Shown here: piece after piece, positions 32,658 to 40,478 of the stretch
Position numbering within the stretch: the stretch's first letter is position 1
Layout: the number at the start of each line of letters is the position of its first letter
Assembly (NCBI GenBank): GCA_964503665.1
Contig: CAZDAR010000017.1
Location: 1-42,539 of the forward strand
Length of the DNA stretch: 42,539 nucleotides
Reading direction: 5' to 3'
From: 40-80 sp964503665
GTDB lineage: Bacteria > Bacteroidota > Bacteroidia > Flavobacteriales_D > Crocinitomicaceae
The notes under the pieces: generated by a model
What the model was told of the DNA's origin: nothing
Database searches by the model: none
Seen by the model: the letters and a program-made list of their open reading frames with translations, nothing else
Position numbers and translations under genes: made by a program

Positions 32658-34616
32658 TCATCTCAAAAGCGTTATAAAACTCGTATGTACCATTCCTTTA
32701 TCGTCTACAATCTGATAAAAATAGACACCATCCGAACAAGCATTTCCCATTTTATCTTTGCCATTCCAGCCGTTAAAATCTTTGTCTGCGGAAAAGACGA
32801 CATTTCCCCAACGGTTCAGGATGATGACACTTTTTATAGTTCCTTCAAAGACCCAATTATCATTGACGCCGTCATTATTTGGTGAAAATACATTCGGCGG
32901 ATTAACGAATGGTGGCAACAAAATAGAATACATCGTTTTCGATGTGGTGTCAGAAGGACAAACGCCATTCGTTGCAATTAAAGTAATACTATATGTTCCT
33001 TCTTGCGAAATGTTTGTCGTAAAATGAGTGGAAGACGTTTGATACACACTATCTAAAAACCACGAATAACTGGTTGCATTCGATGAAGTATTGGTGAAAT
33101 TCACCTGTGACGGGACATAAACTGTGTCGGAAATAGTAGTAAACGACGCCACAGGATGATTGAAAACGGTAACCGTTACAACAGCAGAATCACTACAACC
33201 ATCAGTTGTTCCAATGACGGTATAAGTGGTTGTTGAAGTGGGACTGACAGAAATGCTGTTATTCGTTTCATTTGTCGGTGACCAAATATAACTATTTGCT
33301 CCCATGACCGTTAAAAGCACCGTTTCACCCTCACAAATAGACGCATTTGGACTCACTGTTAGACTAGGAATTGGGTGAATAATGACTTCCACAGTTGCTT
33401 TTTCGCTTTCACAATTTCCATTCAGATGAGATACATAATACGTTCCTGAATACAAGGTATCATTTGGATTTAAGAGTGTTTCTCCACCGATTGTTGTGTG
33501 CCATTTGTATTCCGAAGTTGATGGCACTAAATCAGAAGTTAGCGTAGCGCCACAAAACGATTGCGGACTGGTAACGGTTGGAGCAGGCGCGGCAGGAATT
33601 TGCGCCTCAATAGTAAATGCATCACTCGGATCGGAATCATTGGTGCCATCGTTTGTGGTAACGGTATAACTTGTTCCCGGAAGCATTCCCGAAATATTTC
33701 CGTTATTATCCACCGTTGGCCCTGACGGTGAGAATGCATAGGTGTTTAAAGTGTCGTAATTGGATATTGATGCACTGCCGTTTTCAGTACACGTGGCAGG
33801 GTTGGTGGTGATTGTGGGGACAGGTGGTTGTTGTATTTTTTCTTCCATGTAAAAATCATCGAGATAGGTGGTGGAATATTTATCTTGGATAGGAACATTT
33901 TCATGATAATAAATTTGATTATATGAAAATTCTTCAGCAGTTGTAAAAATGCCAACAATCATCCATTTTTCGCCTCCATTTGCTAGGTATGATCCACTTA
34001 ATTTTTGCCACCCTATAGAATCCGTTATATATTCATTACTTACCCAATCGGCATCTAATAACTTCCATATCGGCATGCTAGTATTAGAATATAAAATCGA
34101 ATCATTTGTAAAATGGACACCTAATTGATTAATTTGTATATTCCAATTAGGTGAATTGTCAGCACTTCCTGTGTAGAATGAGAAGTCATATTTTTTACCT
34201 GCAATTAAGGGAGTTGTTAATTTTATTTGAACATATTCTCTCACACTACCTTGAGTTTGCCCTGTAACAGGGTTTATTATTATGTCATTTCTAATACTAA
34301 TAAAAGCATTTCCATCTTTTGCCTCACGATAACTATACACAATATTATTATTATACATACTATTATAAATGTATGGTACATTTAAACCAGAACTAATATC
34401 GGCACAGCTATTAAAATAATTTGGTTGGTGCACAAAACAATTTTGAGTACTCCCACCAGCTGTGCACCACGGATTAAATACATTTTTACATTTTTTTATT
34501 TGTGAGAATCCCGTAGGGCATTCATAATACTCCTCAAAACTTGGGTTCATTATCAAGTTTTGAGCTTTACCCAAAAATGAAATCAAAAGTAATAATGTAG
34601 ATAAAAGAGGTTTCAT
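32658..34616 (-). CDS. T9SS type B cargo protein with Ig-like domains
   Basis: This 652-residue secreted protein has a signal peptide (MKPLLSTLLLLISFLGKAQ) and an N-terminal galactose-binding-like region (about 20-260, starting LIMNPSFEEYYECPTGFSQ). Several Ig/PKD-like domains rich in Thr and Ser follow (about 265-560). The type B sorting domain is at about 570-652, with VFSPNNDGVNDNWVFEG, ILNRWGNVVFSADKDFNGW and GVYFYQIVDDKG. Such proteins leave the cell through the type IX system and act as adhesins or in gliding. The ligand is unknown. No promoter could be placed confidently. Confidence 0.88.
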   Translation of the reverse strand: MKPLLSTLLLLISFLGKAQNLIMNPSFEEYYECPTGFSQIKKCKNVFNPWCTAGGSTQNCFVHQPNYFNSCADISSGLNVPYIYNSMYNNNIVYSYREAKDGNAFISIRNDIIINPVTGQTQGSVREYVQIKLTTPLIAGKKYDFSFYTGSADNSPNWNIQINQLGVHFTNDSILYSNTSMPIWKLLDADWVSNEYITDSIGWQKLSGSYLANGGEKWMIVGIFTTAEEFSYNQIYYHENVPIQDKYSTTYLDDFYMEEKIQQPPVPTITTNPATCTENGSASISNYDTLNTYAFSPSGPTVDNNGNISGMLPGTSYTVTTNDGTNDSDPSDAFTIEAQIPAAPAPTVTSPQSFCGATLTSDLVPSTSEYKWHTTIGGETLLNPNDTLYSGTYYVSHLNGNCESEKATVEVIIHPIPSLTVSPNASICEGETVLLTVMGANSYIWSPTNETNNSISVSPTSTTTYTVIGTTDGCSDSAVVTVTVFNHPVASFTTISDTVYVPSQVNFTNTSSNATSYSWFLDSVYQTSSTHFTTNISQEGTYSITLIATNGVCPSDTTSKTMYSILLPPFVNPPNVFSPNNDGVNDNWVFEGTIKSVIILNRWGNVVFSADKDFNGWNGKDKMGNACSDGVYFYQIVDDKGMVHTSFITLLR

Positions 34617-34788
34617 AGTTTAAAATTTTAACTCAATTTCAATCTACAATGACGTGTGTGTAAATTTTATAATTGTTTTTAAATTTTTTCAAGTAGTAAT
34701 TTTTAACTAAAGTACAAAATATATCTTTGTAAGTTGTTATTTTATGAAGTGAAAACAGATATTATTTCAAACTGGCAACTTCTATTGA

Positions 34789-35499
34789 TCAAACATTTAC
34801 CCCAAATAGATACCCAACAAAAGCGGAGATTCCCAAAGCAATTGTACCCCAAATAGAAACTCTCAACACTGCTTTTAAAATACCTGCTCCACCTACTTTA
34901 GCGGAAATAGCGCCCAATATCACCAATGATAAAATGGTACTGCCGTAAAGGAAAAAAGTAATGGAATGAAGTGGAACAAATAAAGCAACGATAAGCGGTA
35001 AAACGCCACCAACAATAAATGAAGCGCCAGAAGCTAAAGCAGCTTGTGTAGGATGTGCTTGACTGATTTCAGTTATACCTAATTCATCTCTGACATGTGC
35101 CGCTAATGCGTCTTTTTCAGTTAATTCCACTGCTACTTGCATAGCCGTTTCTTTCTTTAAACCTCTTTGTTCATAAATGAGCGCAAGCGCTTGTAGTTCT
35201 TCTTCGGGCATTTCTGCCAGTTCTTGCGCTTCTCGAGCAATGTCGGCTTTTTCAATGTCTGTTTGTGAACTCACCGAGACATACTCGCCAGCAGCCATTG
35301 AAAGCGCTCCAGCAACTAATCCTGCGACAGTAGCCAAAATAATCGTCTCTCTACTCGTATTGGCTGAAGCAACTCCTATGGCTATACTAGAAACGGATAG
35401 AATACCATCATTGGCACCAAGAACCGCAGCGCGTAACCAATTACTTTTATGAATGTAATGACTGTCTAAATAATTATCTATCGATATTGGTTCTTCCAT
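34789..35499 (-). CDS. VIT1/CCC1 family transporter
   Basis: The 236-residue membrane protein matches the VIT1/CCC1 family of iron/manganese transporters. The family core is visible at residues 22-80, with LRAAVLGANDGILSVSSIAIG and the second helix ending SMAAGEYVSVSSQTDIEKAD. The cytoplasmic metal-binding arm, rich in Glu (residues 82-115, with EAQELAEMPEEELQAL), is present. Three C-terminal helices complete the usual five. Plant and yeast members load vacuoles with Fe2+; bacterial members probably export iron or manganese. The neighbours offer no regulatory clue. Confidence 0.92.
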   Translation of the reverse strand: MEEPISIDNYLDSHYIHKSNWLRAAVLGANDGILSVSSIAIGVASANTSRETIILATVAGLVAGALSMAAGEYVSVSSQTDIEKADIAREAQELAEMPEEELQALALIYEQRGLKKETAMQVAVELTEKDALAAHVRDELGITEISQAHPTQAALASGASFIVGGVLPLIVALFVPLHSITFFLYGSTILSLVILGAISAKVGGAGILKAVLRVSIWGTIALGISAFVGYLFGVNV

Positions 35500-35610
35500 T
35501 CTAAATTAATTTAAATTTTAGCGAGTTTATAAAAATAATAAATAAATTGGGTTAAATTAATTTTGAGATGATAAGATGCAATTTGAATAGTGCTGGAGGT
35601 ATGACCTTTT

Positions 35611-35744
35611 TATCTTTCTGTTACTTTTTGTCCGTCAAAAAGAGAAAAAAGCGTGCTTTTGAAGACGTAAAAACGAGTAAACGGCTAGTGCCGAAGTTTT
35701 AAGGATAAACCTCGTCGTCGTGATCTTTTTCGACATCCTAATCA
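35611..35744 (+). repeat. Dispersed intergenic repeat, copy 3
   Basis: Headed by TATCTTTCTGTTA and the near-palindrome CTTTTTG-tccgt-CAAAAAG (35624-35642), then AGCG, TGCTTTTGAAGACGTAAAAA, GTGCCGAAGTTTTAAGGAT and CCTCGTCGTCGTGATC. It is the most complete short form, aligned with copy 1 over its full length except a 24-base gap. It lies in the 327-base gap between the helicase and VIT1 genes; the remainder of that gap shows nothing. Confidence 0.75.
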
Positions 35745-35826
35745 CTCTTTGAATTTGGAATTTTCAGGATATGTACATTAAATCCTAGCACATTATAATA
35801 ATCTATACCAAATATAATAAATAAAT

Positions 35827-37644
35827 TTAATAGAGTACTTCCCAAGCCGTATGATACGCATCTTGATGTTCTACATACTCGAAAAATTGCTTGTAAAATG
35901 CATCATTTCCTAAGGTGGAACTATCTCCAATGACAATTAGTTTTTCTTTGGCTCGGGTCAAAGCAACATTCATCCGTCGGTAATCTCTCAAAAAGCCAAT
36001 CTCTTGTTTGTCATTTGAACGTACCAACGAAAGTATAATCACCTGGTTTTCTTGTCCTTGAAAACTATCTATTGAAGCGATTCTTGAAACAGGTAAGTGA
36101 TTCATTTTCGCCCTTGAAACCTGTCCTGAATAAGGAGAAATAAATGCTGTTTCAGCTTCGGTTAGTCCAAGTTGTTCCATGATTTTGGTTACTAATTCTA
36201 GTTCACCAGAATTGAAATAGGAACTTCCCTCCTGCTCTCTTTCTTCTTCAAAACCTGTCCCAGCGGTGTCGTAGAAAAATAAGTGTTCGTCAGTAGTCGT
36301 TTTTGAAGAAGGTGTTTTTAATTGATTATCGTAAAAGTAAGCATTTGAAAAACCAACAATTTTCTCCTGCATTCGGTACTGTGTATCCAATAAAATGGAT
36401 GGGAACTTTGTTAGAAATAAATCTAAAATAGAAGAAGATAATCCCATTTTAAGCGCTTCATCTGAAAGAACAGTTGGTGGTAATTGAAAAGGATCGCCTG
36501 CTAAAACCAACTTTTTCACTTTTGACTGAATCGCTATCCACGCCACTGGTTGCAAACATTGTCCTGCTTCATCAATCACAACGATACGAATATCTTCTTT
36601 AGATAATTCATTGGCCAATCCAACAGGCGTTCCACAAATAACTTGCGCTTCACTTTGCCATTTATCTTTGTGGAAATCAATTGTTTGTCGAATTTCTTTC
36701 TTAATAGAACGGTATTCATTCCAAATTAAACGACGTTGCTCCGCTTCTTCTTTTCCAAATTTTCGTTTGTACTGAGACGCCATCTTTCGATAGGCTTCTG
36801 CTTGAATTTTTAATTTCTTTAGTTCTTGAAAAACGGTTCCGCCCGTTAATCTTCCTTCAAAAGTATGTTGTGCTAATGCTTCTGAAATTTTTGTTGGATT
36901 CCCCATACGCAACACATTCACTCCTTGCTGAATCAACGAAAGCGATAAATGATCGACCGCCATATTACTGGGCGCAATGGCAATAACTTTCTCGCCTTGT
37001 TCCGTCATTTGTTTGATCGCCTCCACAATAGTGGTCGTTTTTCCAGTTCCCGGAGGTCCATGAACAATACTGATAGGATAGTCGCTTAAAATGTGTCTTA
37101 CTGCTTCATTTTGACTCGTATTTAAATGCTCAGAAGTATAAAATGAAAAATTGAAATCATTTTTTAAAAGCGGTTTCGAAAGGAATAAATATGCGACAAA
37201 TGGATTATTTTCCGTTAATTCTTCAACGGCATTTTTTGCCAACTGAATACTTTTCTCATCGACACCAACACGGATTCCTAAAGCGCCCGTATCCATCCAT
37301 TCTGGGAAATCATCTGAGTAAAGTCGAATTTTCCCATCCGTAGCATTCAGGTAAATAATAGCACCTCGAACAACACCGCCATCTGAAAAAAGCTCTATCA
37401 ACTCTTGCTGACGAAACTTATCAATGGATTGATTAGACGGAACTTTGAACGTGATTTCAGGATATTCTCCAAAGCCAAACGACTGATTCACAATATGTAT
37501 CGGATGAATCCCAAAACCTGTTTTCTTTAATTCCGAAATGGATTGAAAAGCATTTTTGATTTGTTCCGATTGATTTTTGAGCTCTGCTTCCAGTGCTCCA
37601 ATCATTTGTGTTTTGTAATCCGTTAATTCATTGTCGTTTGTCAT
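35827..37644 (-). CDS. Superfamily 1 helicase, UPF1/DNA2-like
   Basis: The 605-residue protein is an SF1 helicase of the UPF1/IGHMBP2-like group. An N-terminal beta-barrel region comes first (about residues 40-130). The motor follows: Walker A GPPGTGKTTT near residue 196, APSNMAVDHLSLSL (motif Ia), VVIDEAGQCLQPV (motif II) near residue 355, AGDPFQLPPTVLS (motif III), LDTQYRMQEKI (motif IV), SIDSFQGQENQVIILSLVRS (motif V) and RRMNVALTRAKEKLIVIGD (motif VI). It should unwind RNA or DNA in the 5' to 3' direction. A -7 box (TAAATTTG) lies 19 bases before its ATG. Confidence 0.92.
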   Translation of the reverse strand: MTNDNELTDYKTQMIGALEAELKNQSEQIKNAFQSISELKKTGFGIHPIHIVNQSFGFGEYPEITFKVPSNQSIDKFRQQELIELFSDGGVVRGAIIYLNATDGKIRLYSDDFPEWMDTGALGIRVGVDEKSIQLAKNAVEELTENNPFVAYLFLSKPLLKNDFNFSFYTSEHLNTSQNEAVRHILSDYPISIVHGPPGTGKTTTIVEAIKQMTEQGEKVIAIAPSNMAVDHLSLSLIQQGVNVLRMGNPTKISEALAQHTFEGRLTGGTVFQELKKLKIQAEAYRKMASQYKRKFGKEEAEQRRLIWNEYRSIKKEIRQTIDFHKDKWQSEAQVICGTPVGLANELSKEDIRIVVIDEAGQCLQPVAWIAIQSKVKKLVLAGDPFQLPPTVLSDEALKMGLSSSILDLFLTKFPSILLDTQYRMQEKIVGFSNAYFYDNQLKTPSSKTTTDEHLFFYDTAGTGFEEEREQEGSSYFNSGELELVTKIMEQLGLTEAETAFISPYSGQVSRAKMNHLPVSRIASIDSFQGQENQVIILSLVRSNDKQEIGFLRDYRRMNVALTRAKEKLIVIGDSSTLGNDAFYKQFFEYVEHQDAYHTAWEVLY

Positions 37645-37663
37645 TGTATGCTTTTTGAACGAG

Positions 37664-37671
37664 CAAATTTA
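37664..37671 (-). promoter_or_regulatory. -7 promoter box of the helicase gene
   Basis: On the minus strand this is TAAATTTG, an exact -7 match. The upstream -33 box is not evident. Confidence 0.4.
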
Positions 37672-37760
37672 GAGAAGATGTTTTGATAAATATGAATATT
37701 TGGTTTTTAGTTAATATAAAGTAATTTAGCCACTTTAAAATTTAACAAAACAAAACTACT

Positions 37761-38768
37761 ATGGTATTTATTTGGAAAGGAATCGGATTAATTGTTCCGA
37801 TTGGACTTGTTGGAATTGGACTTCTCGTTTCGCTATTCTTCGATGACAAAAGATTGGGCAACACCAGTTTATTGGGTTGGTCATTTTTCTGTGCTTCACT
37901 TTTATTTATAATAATTGGCGGATTATTAACGCTATCCACTAAAGACGAAGAGGGCAATCCTCTACCAAAAGTATCGGTGAAGAGACATACTTTCTTCTTT
38001 ATTCCAGTTCTTTTCTGGGGAATTATTTTGTTTGCAGTGAGCATCTATTTGTTATTCATCTATAATCCCAACAAAACCACCTCTTTTGAGCCGTTAGTTG
38101 ACTTTGAATCCACAGAATTGACGGAAAATGAAAATACTGTTGTCAATTTTTACAATCCAACGAACGATACTTTGGTTTATATTTTTGTAGATCAATATGG
38201 AACGAGTGAAGAAGTAAAACTTGGAAATTATGAATCGGACTATCAATTAGCATCAGGGCAAGATGATCAAGCTAACCTAATTGGAGCAATGACTTTGGAT
38301 GGTTTGACGACTCAAATGCTACAACCAACAGACAAAAATAATTACGACAAAGCCAAATTCATAAGTGTCGATGAAAATGGAAAGAAAGTTCTTCTTCGTA
38401 AAGTTCGTTATCCTACTCCAGCAACAAATGATTACGATGAAGTATGGGTTCTTTTAAGCAAAGACTATAACCTAGCATTAATAGATGTTTCATCGCTATA
38501 TCCTGATGGGAAATTCAACAGTGATTTGATAAAAAGCACAAACTGGTCAGATAAAGTAACACAGAAACACAGTGGAAGCGATTTAATCGAAATAACGGTT
38601 AGTCATCCAGAAAAAGAGGGGAAAATTCAGGTTATTGAACCAAATACGTCTTTTCCAAAAGAAGTATCTAACAAAACAAAAACTTTTTTCTTAATCGATT
38701 ATCAAGATGAGAAAGAGCTCACAAATACTCATTTAAAGGAGGAAATCATCCGATTGACGACAGATTAA
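37761..38768 (+). CDS. Membrane-anchored protein of unknown function
   Basis: I do not recognise this 335-residue protein. Three membrane helices come first (about residues 6-26, 36-55 and 77-98), with short Lys-rich links. A soluble domain of about 225 residues then follows that begins FEPLVDFESTELTENENTVV and is rich in beta strands and charged residues. The topology suggests an inner-membrane anchor with a globular part on one side; which side is unclear. It is divergent from the helicase gene and has its own terminator, so it is probably monocistronic. Confidence 0.6.
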   Translation: MVFIWKGIGLIVPIGLVGIGLLVSLFFDDKRLGNTSLLGWSFFCASLLFIIIGGLLTLSTKDEEGNPLPKVSVKRHTFFFIPVLFWGIILFAVSIYLLFIYNPNKTTSFEPLVDFESTELTENENTVVNFYNPTNDTLVYIFVDQYGTSEEVKLGNYESDYQLASGQDDQANLIGAMTLDGLTTQMLQPTDKNNYDKAKFISVDENGKKVLLRKVRYPTPATNDYDEVWVLLSKDYNLALIDVSSLYPDGKFNSDLIKSTNWSDKVTQKHSGSDLIEITVSHPEKEGKIQVIEPNTSFPKEVSNKTKTFFLIDYQDEKELTNTHLKEEIIRLTTD

Positions 38769-38786
38769 TGATTTGGAATATTTGAG

Positions 38787-38815
38787 AAAACCCCGAGGAA
38801 ATCCTTGGGGTTTTT
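38787..38815 (+). terminator. Terminator of the 37761-38768 gene
   Basis: A GC-rich hairpin (AAAACCCCGAGG with CCTTGGGGTTTT, one G-T pair) with loop AAAT ends in five T, 19 bases past the stop. Confidence 0.88.
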
Positions 38816-38843
38816 CGTTTAAATAAAAAAGTAAAAGAACGTG

Positions 38844-38875
38844 TTTTAATTCCATCGAATTCGATGGAATTAAAA
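38844..38875. repeat. 32-base perfect palindrome
   Basis: Sixteen bases TTTTAATTCCATCGAA are followed directly by their exact reverse complement. Read in frame on either strand, the sequence gives FNSIEFDGIK. The ATG of the KilA-N fragment (38864) lies within its right arm. Confidence 0.9.
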
Positions 38876-39121
38876 ATAAATGTTGCTCTTTTTGGTTTTA
38901 CGGCAAAAGAATGGCGAGAGAATAATCCCGACAAAAATGGAAATATTAGAGATTCTGCCACTTTGCCACAATTAGTTGTATTGAGTAATATGGAAAGTAT
39001 AAATGCTGTACTTATTCAGCAAGATTTTCCTCAAAAAGAACGCCTTTATCAACTTAATTCTGTCGCTATTGCTCAAATGAAATCTTTGACAAAAAGTAAT
39101 GCAATGAAGAAATTGAAATAG
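38845..39121 (+). pseudogene. KilA-N domain protein, internally deleted remnant
   Basis: The 85-residue open frame from 38864 reads like the C-terminal part of Bacteroidota KilA-N proteins, with VALFGFTAKEWRENNPDKNG, LPQLVVLSNMESINAVLI, QKERLYQLNSVAIAQMKSL and a Lys-rich end. Just upstream, in another frame, FNSIEFDGIKN (38845-38877) resembles the middle of the KilA-N domain. The N-terminal DNA-binding domain core and about 100 residues between these parts are gone, so the gene looks deleted and frameshifted. KilA-N proteins are phage- and element-associated DNA binders. The match is from memory and needs a search. Confidence 0.55.
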
Positions 39122-39402
39122 CAGAGATAAAGAACGAGAAAATCTTAGCTTTTATCTAAAAAATTTCACTTTCACTCTCGTTTGATCAATTTAACACAAT
39201 ATATCTTTCATAAATTACTGTTTTTCAAACAAAAACAATATCAAAACTGTCCGAAACAGAAAACAATCCTCTTAACTCCTATTTTCGCTAAAGATTAGGT
39301 TTCTGTGACAATAAGTAATTTTATTTATTCTGTAGCTGTGTTAAATTTTTGGAAGTTAATTAATTTATAAATAGATTAGTCGAAAATTCTAAACTACTTA
39401 TT

Positions 39403-40476
39403 ATGAAATTAAATCAACAGCAATCGAATATCATTTCGAAATCAGCTAAAGTCATTTCTATCTTTGCTCTTTTAACAAGTTTTAATACAGTGTTTTCTCA
39501 GTCGAACACACTTCCTCCAAATGGAAATGTCGGTATTGGTACTACCTCCCCAACGAGTAAGTTACAAGTGAATGGAAATGCGATGATTGATTCTACATTA
39601 ATAGTCAACGATTCATTAGTTATTAATAAAGGAGCAAGAGTCAAAGACGTTTTAACGGTGGATGGAGATGTTATCTTAAAATCCAATCTTCTTATCAAAA
39701 AAGATTTTAAAGTAAATGGAAATTCTACTTTAAAGGGTGATGTCGTTATCAAAGAAGGTGATTTGAAAATAAAATCAATTGCGGACACAACCTTATCAGG
39801 AAATGGCGTGCTAATGATTAAAGGTAATGGAAAGATTGTTAACGGTGGTGAATTGAAAGATATTATTTATTTGGAAACGAATCCGCAAATCAATTGTCTA
39901 AAAGATTTAAATGGTAATACTATTTATATGCCTCCTTATTGGCAAGCTAATAGTAATAATGGAATGTTTCTTTTAGAAGGTCCATGTACGAGAGAAGTAA
40001 AGCTAGGTGTCGGAATAAAACCAACTGCAAAATTTCAAATTTTGACATATAATAATTCATCAACATTACCAATTCTAGTTGAAAGAAGAGGTGGAAGCAA
40101 TCAACCAGCATACAAATTACTTCAACTGGATAACAACGGTTTGCTTTATGCTCGTGAAGTGAAGGTAAATTTAGATTCTTGGCCAGATTATGTTTTTCAT
40201 AAAGAATATAAATTAATGCCTTTGAATGACGTAGAAACATTTATTGCTAAAAATGGTCATCTTCCAAATGTTCCAAAAGCAGAAACTGTTGAAACAAGCG
40301 GTTTAAATCTTGGAGAAATGAACAAATTATTAATGGAAAAAGTGGAAGAATTGACGTTGTATCTAATTCAACAACAGAAACTGTTAGAAGAACAGCAAAA
40401 GCTTATGGAAGAACAGCATAAGTTAATGGAAGCACAGCAAAAACGGATTGAAGCATTGGAAACTAAAAACCAATAA
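39403..40476 (+). CDS. Secreted tail-fibre-like protein with C-terminal coiled coil
   Basis: This 357-residue protein has a signal peptide (to about FNTVFSQ, residue 33) and then GNVGIGTTSPTSKLQVNG (40-57), which is typical of Bacteroidota fibre-like proteins. Repeated short strands follow (KVNGNSTLKGDVVIKEGDL and similar, about 58-160), suggesting a beta-helix or beta-roll. Near residue 255 a conserved block reads WPDYVFHKEYKLMPLNDV, followed by AKNGHLPNVPKAETVE. The last 45 residues form a Gln/Glu/Lys coiled coil with repeated EEQQKLMEEQHKL. It probably trimerises outside the cell. It is followed after 2 bases by the next gene, so the two form an operon. Confidence 0.7.
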   Translation: MKLNQQQSNIISKSAKVISIFALLTSFNTVFSQSNTLPPNGNVGIGTTSPTSKLQVNGNAMIDSTLIVNDSLVINKGARVKDVLTVDGDVILKSNLLIKKDFKVNGNSTLKGDVVIKEGDLKIKSIADTTLSGNGVLMIKGNGKIVNGGELKDIIYLETNPQINCLKDLNGNTIYMPPYWQANSNNGMFLLEGPCTREVKLGVGIKPTAKFQILTYNNSSTLPILVERRGGSNQPAYKLLQLDNNGLLYAREVKVNLDSWPDYVFHKEYKLMPLNDVETFIAKNGHLPNVPKAETVETSGLNLGEMNKLLMEKVEELTLYLIQQQKLLEEQQKLMEEQHKLMEAQQKRIEALETKNQ

Positions 40477-40478
40477 TC

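Noticed and set aside
33539..33739. Minus-strand frame within the type B cargo gene
   Set aside because: Same strand but different frame from a clear cargo gene; composition is not coding-like.
39947..40240. 97-codon minus-strand frame in the fibre-like gene
   Set aside because: Antisense to a well-supported secreted protein and unlike any family I know.
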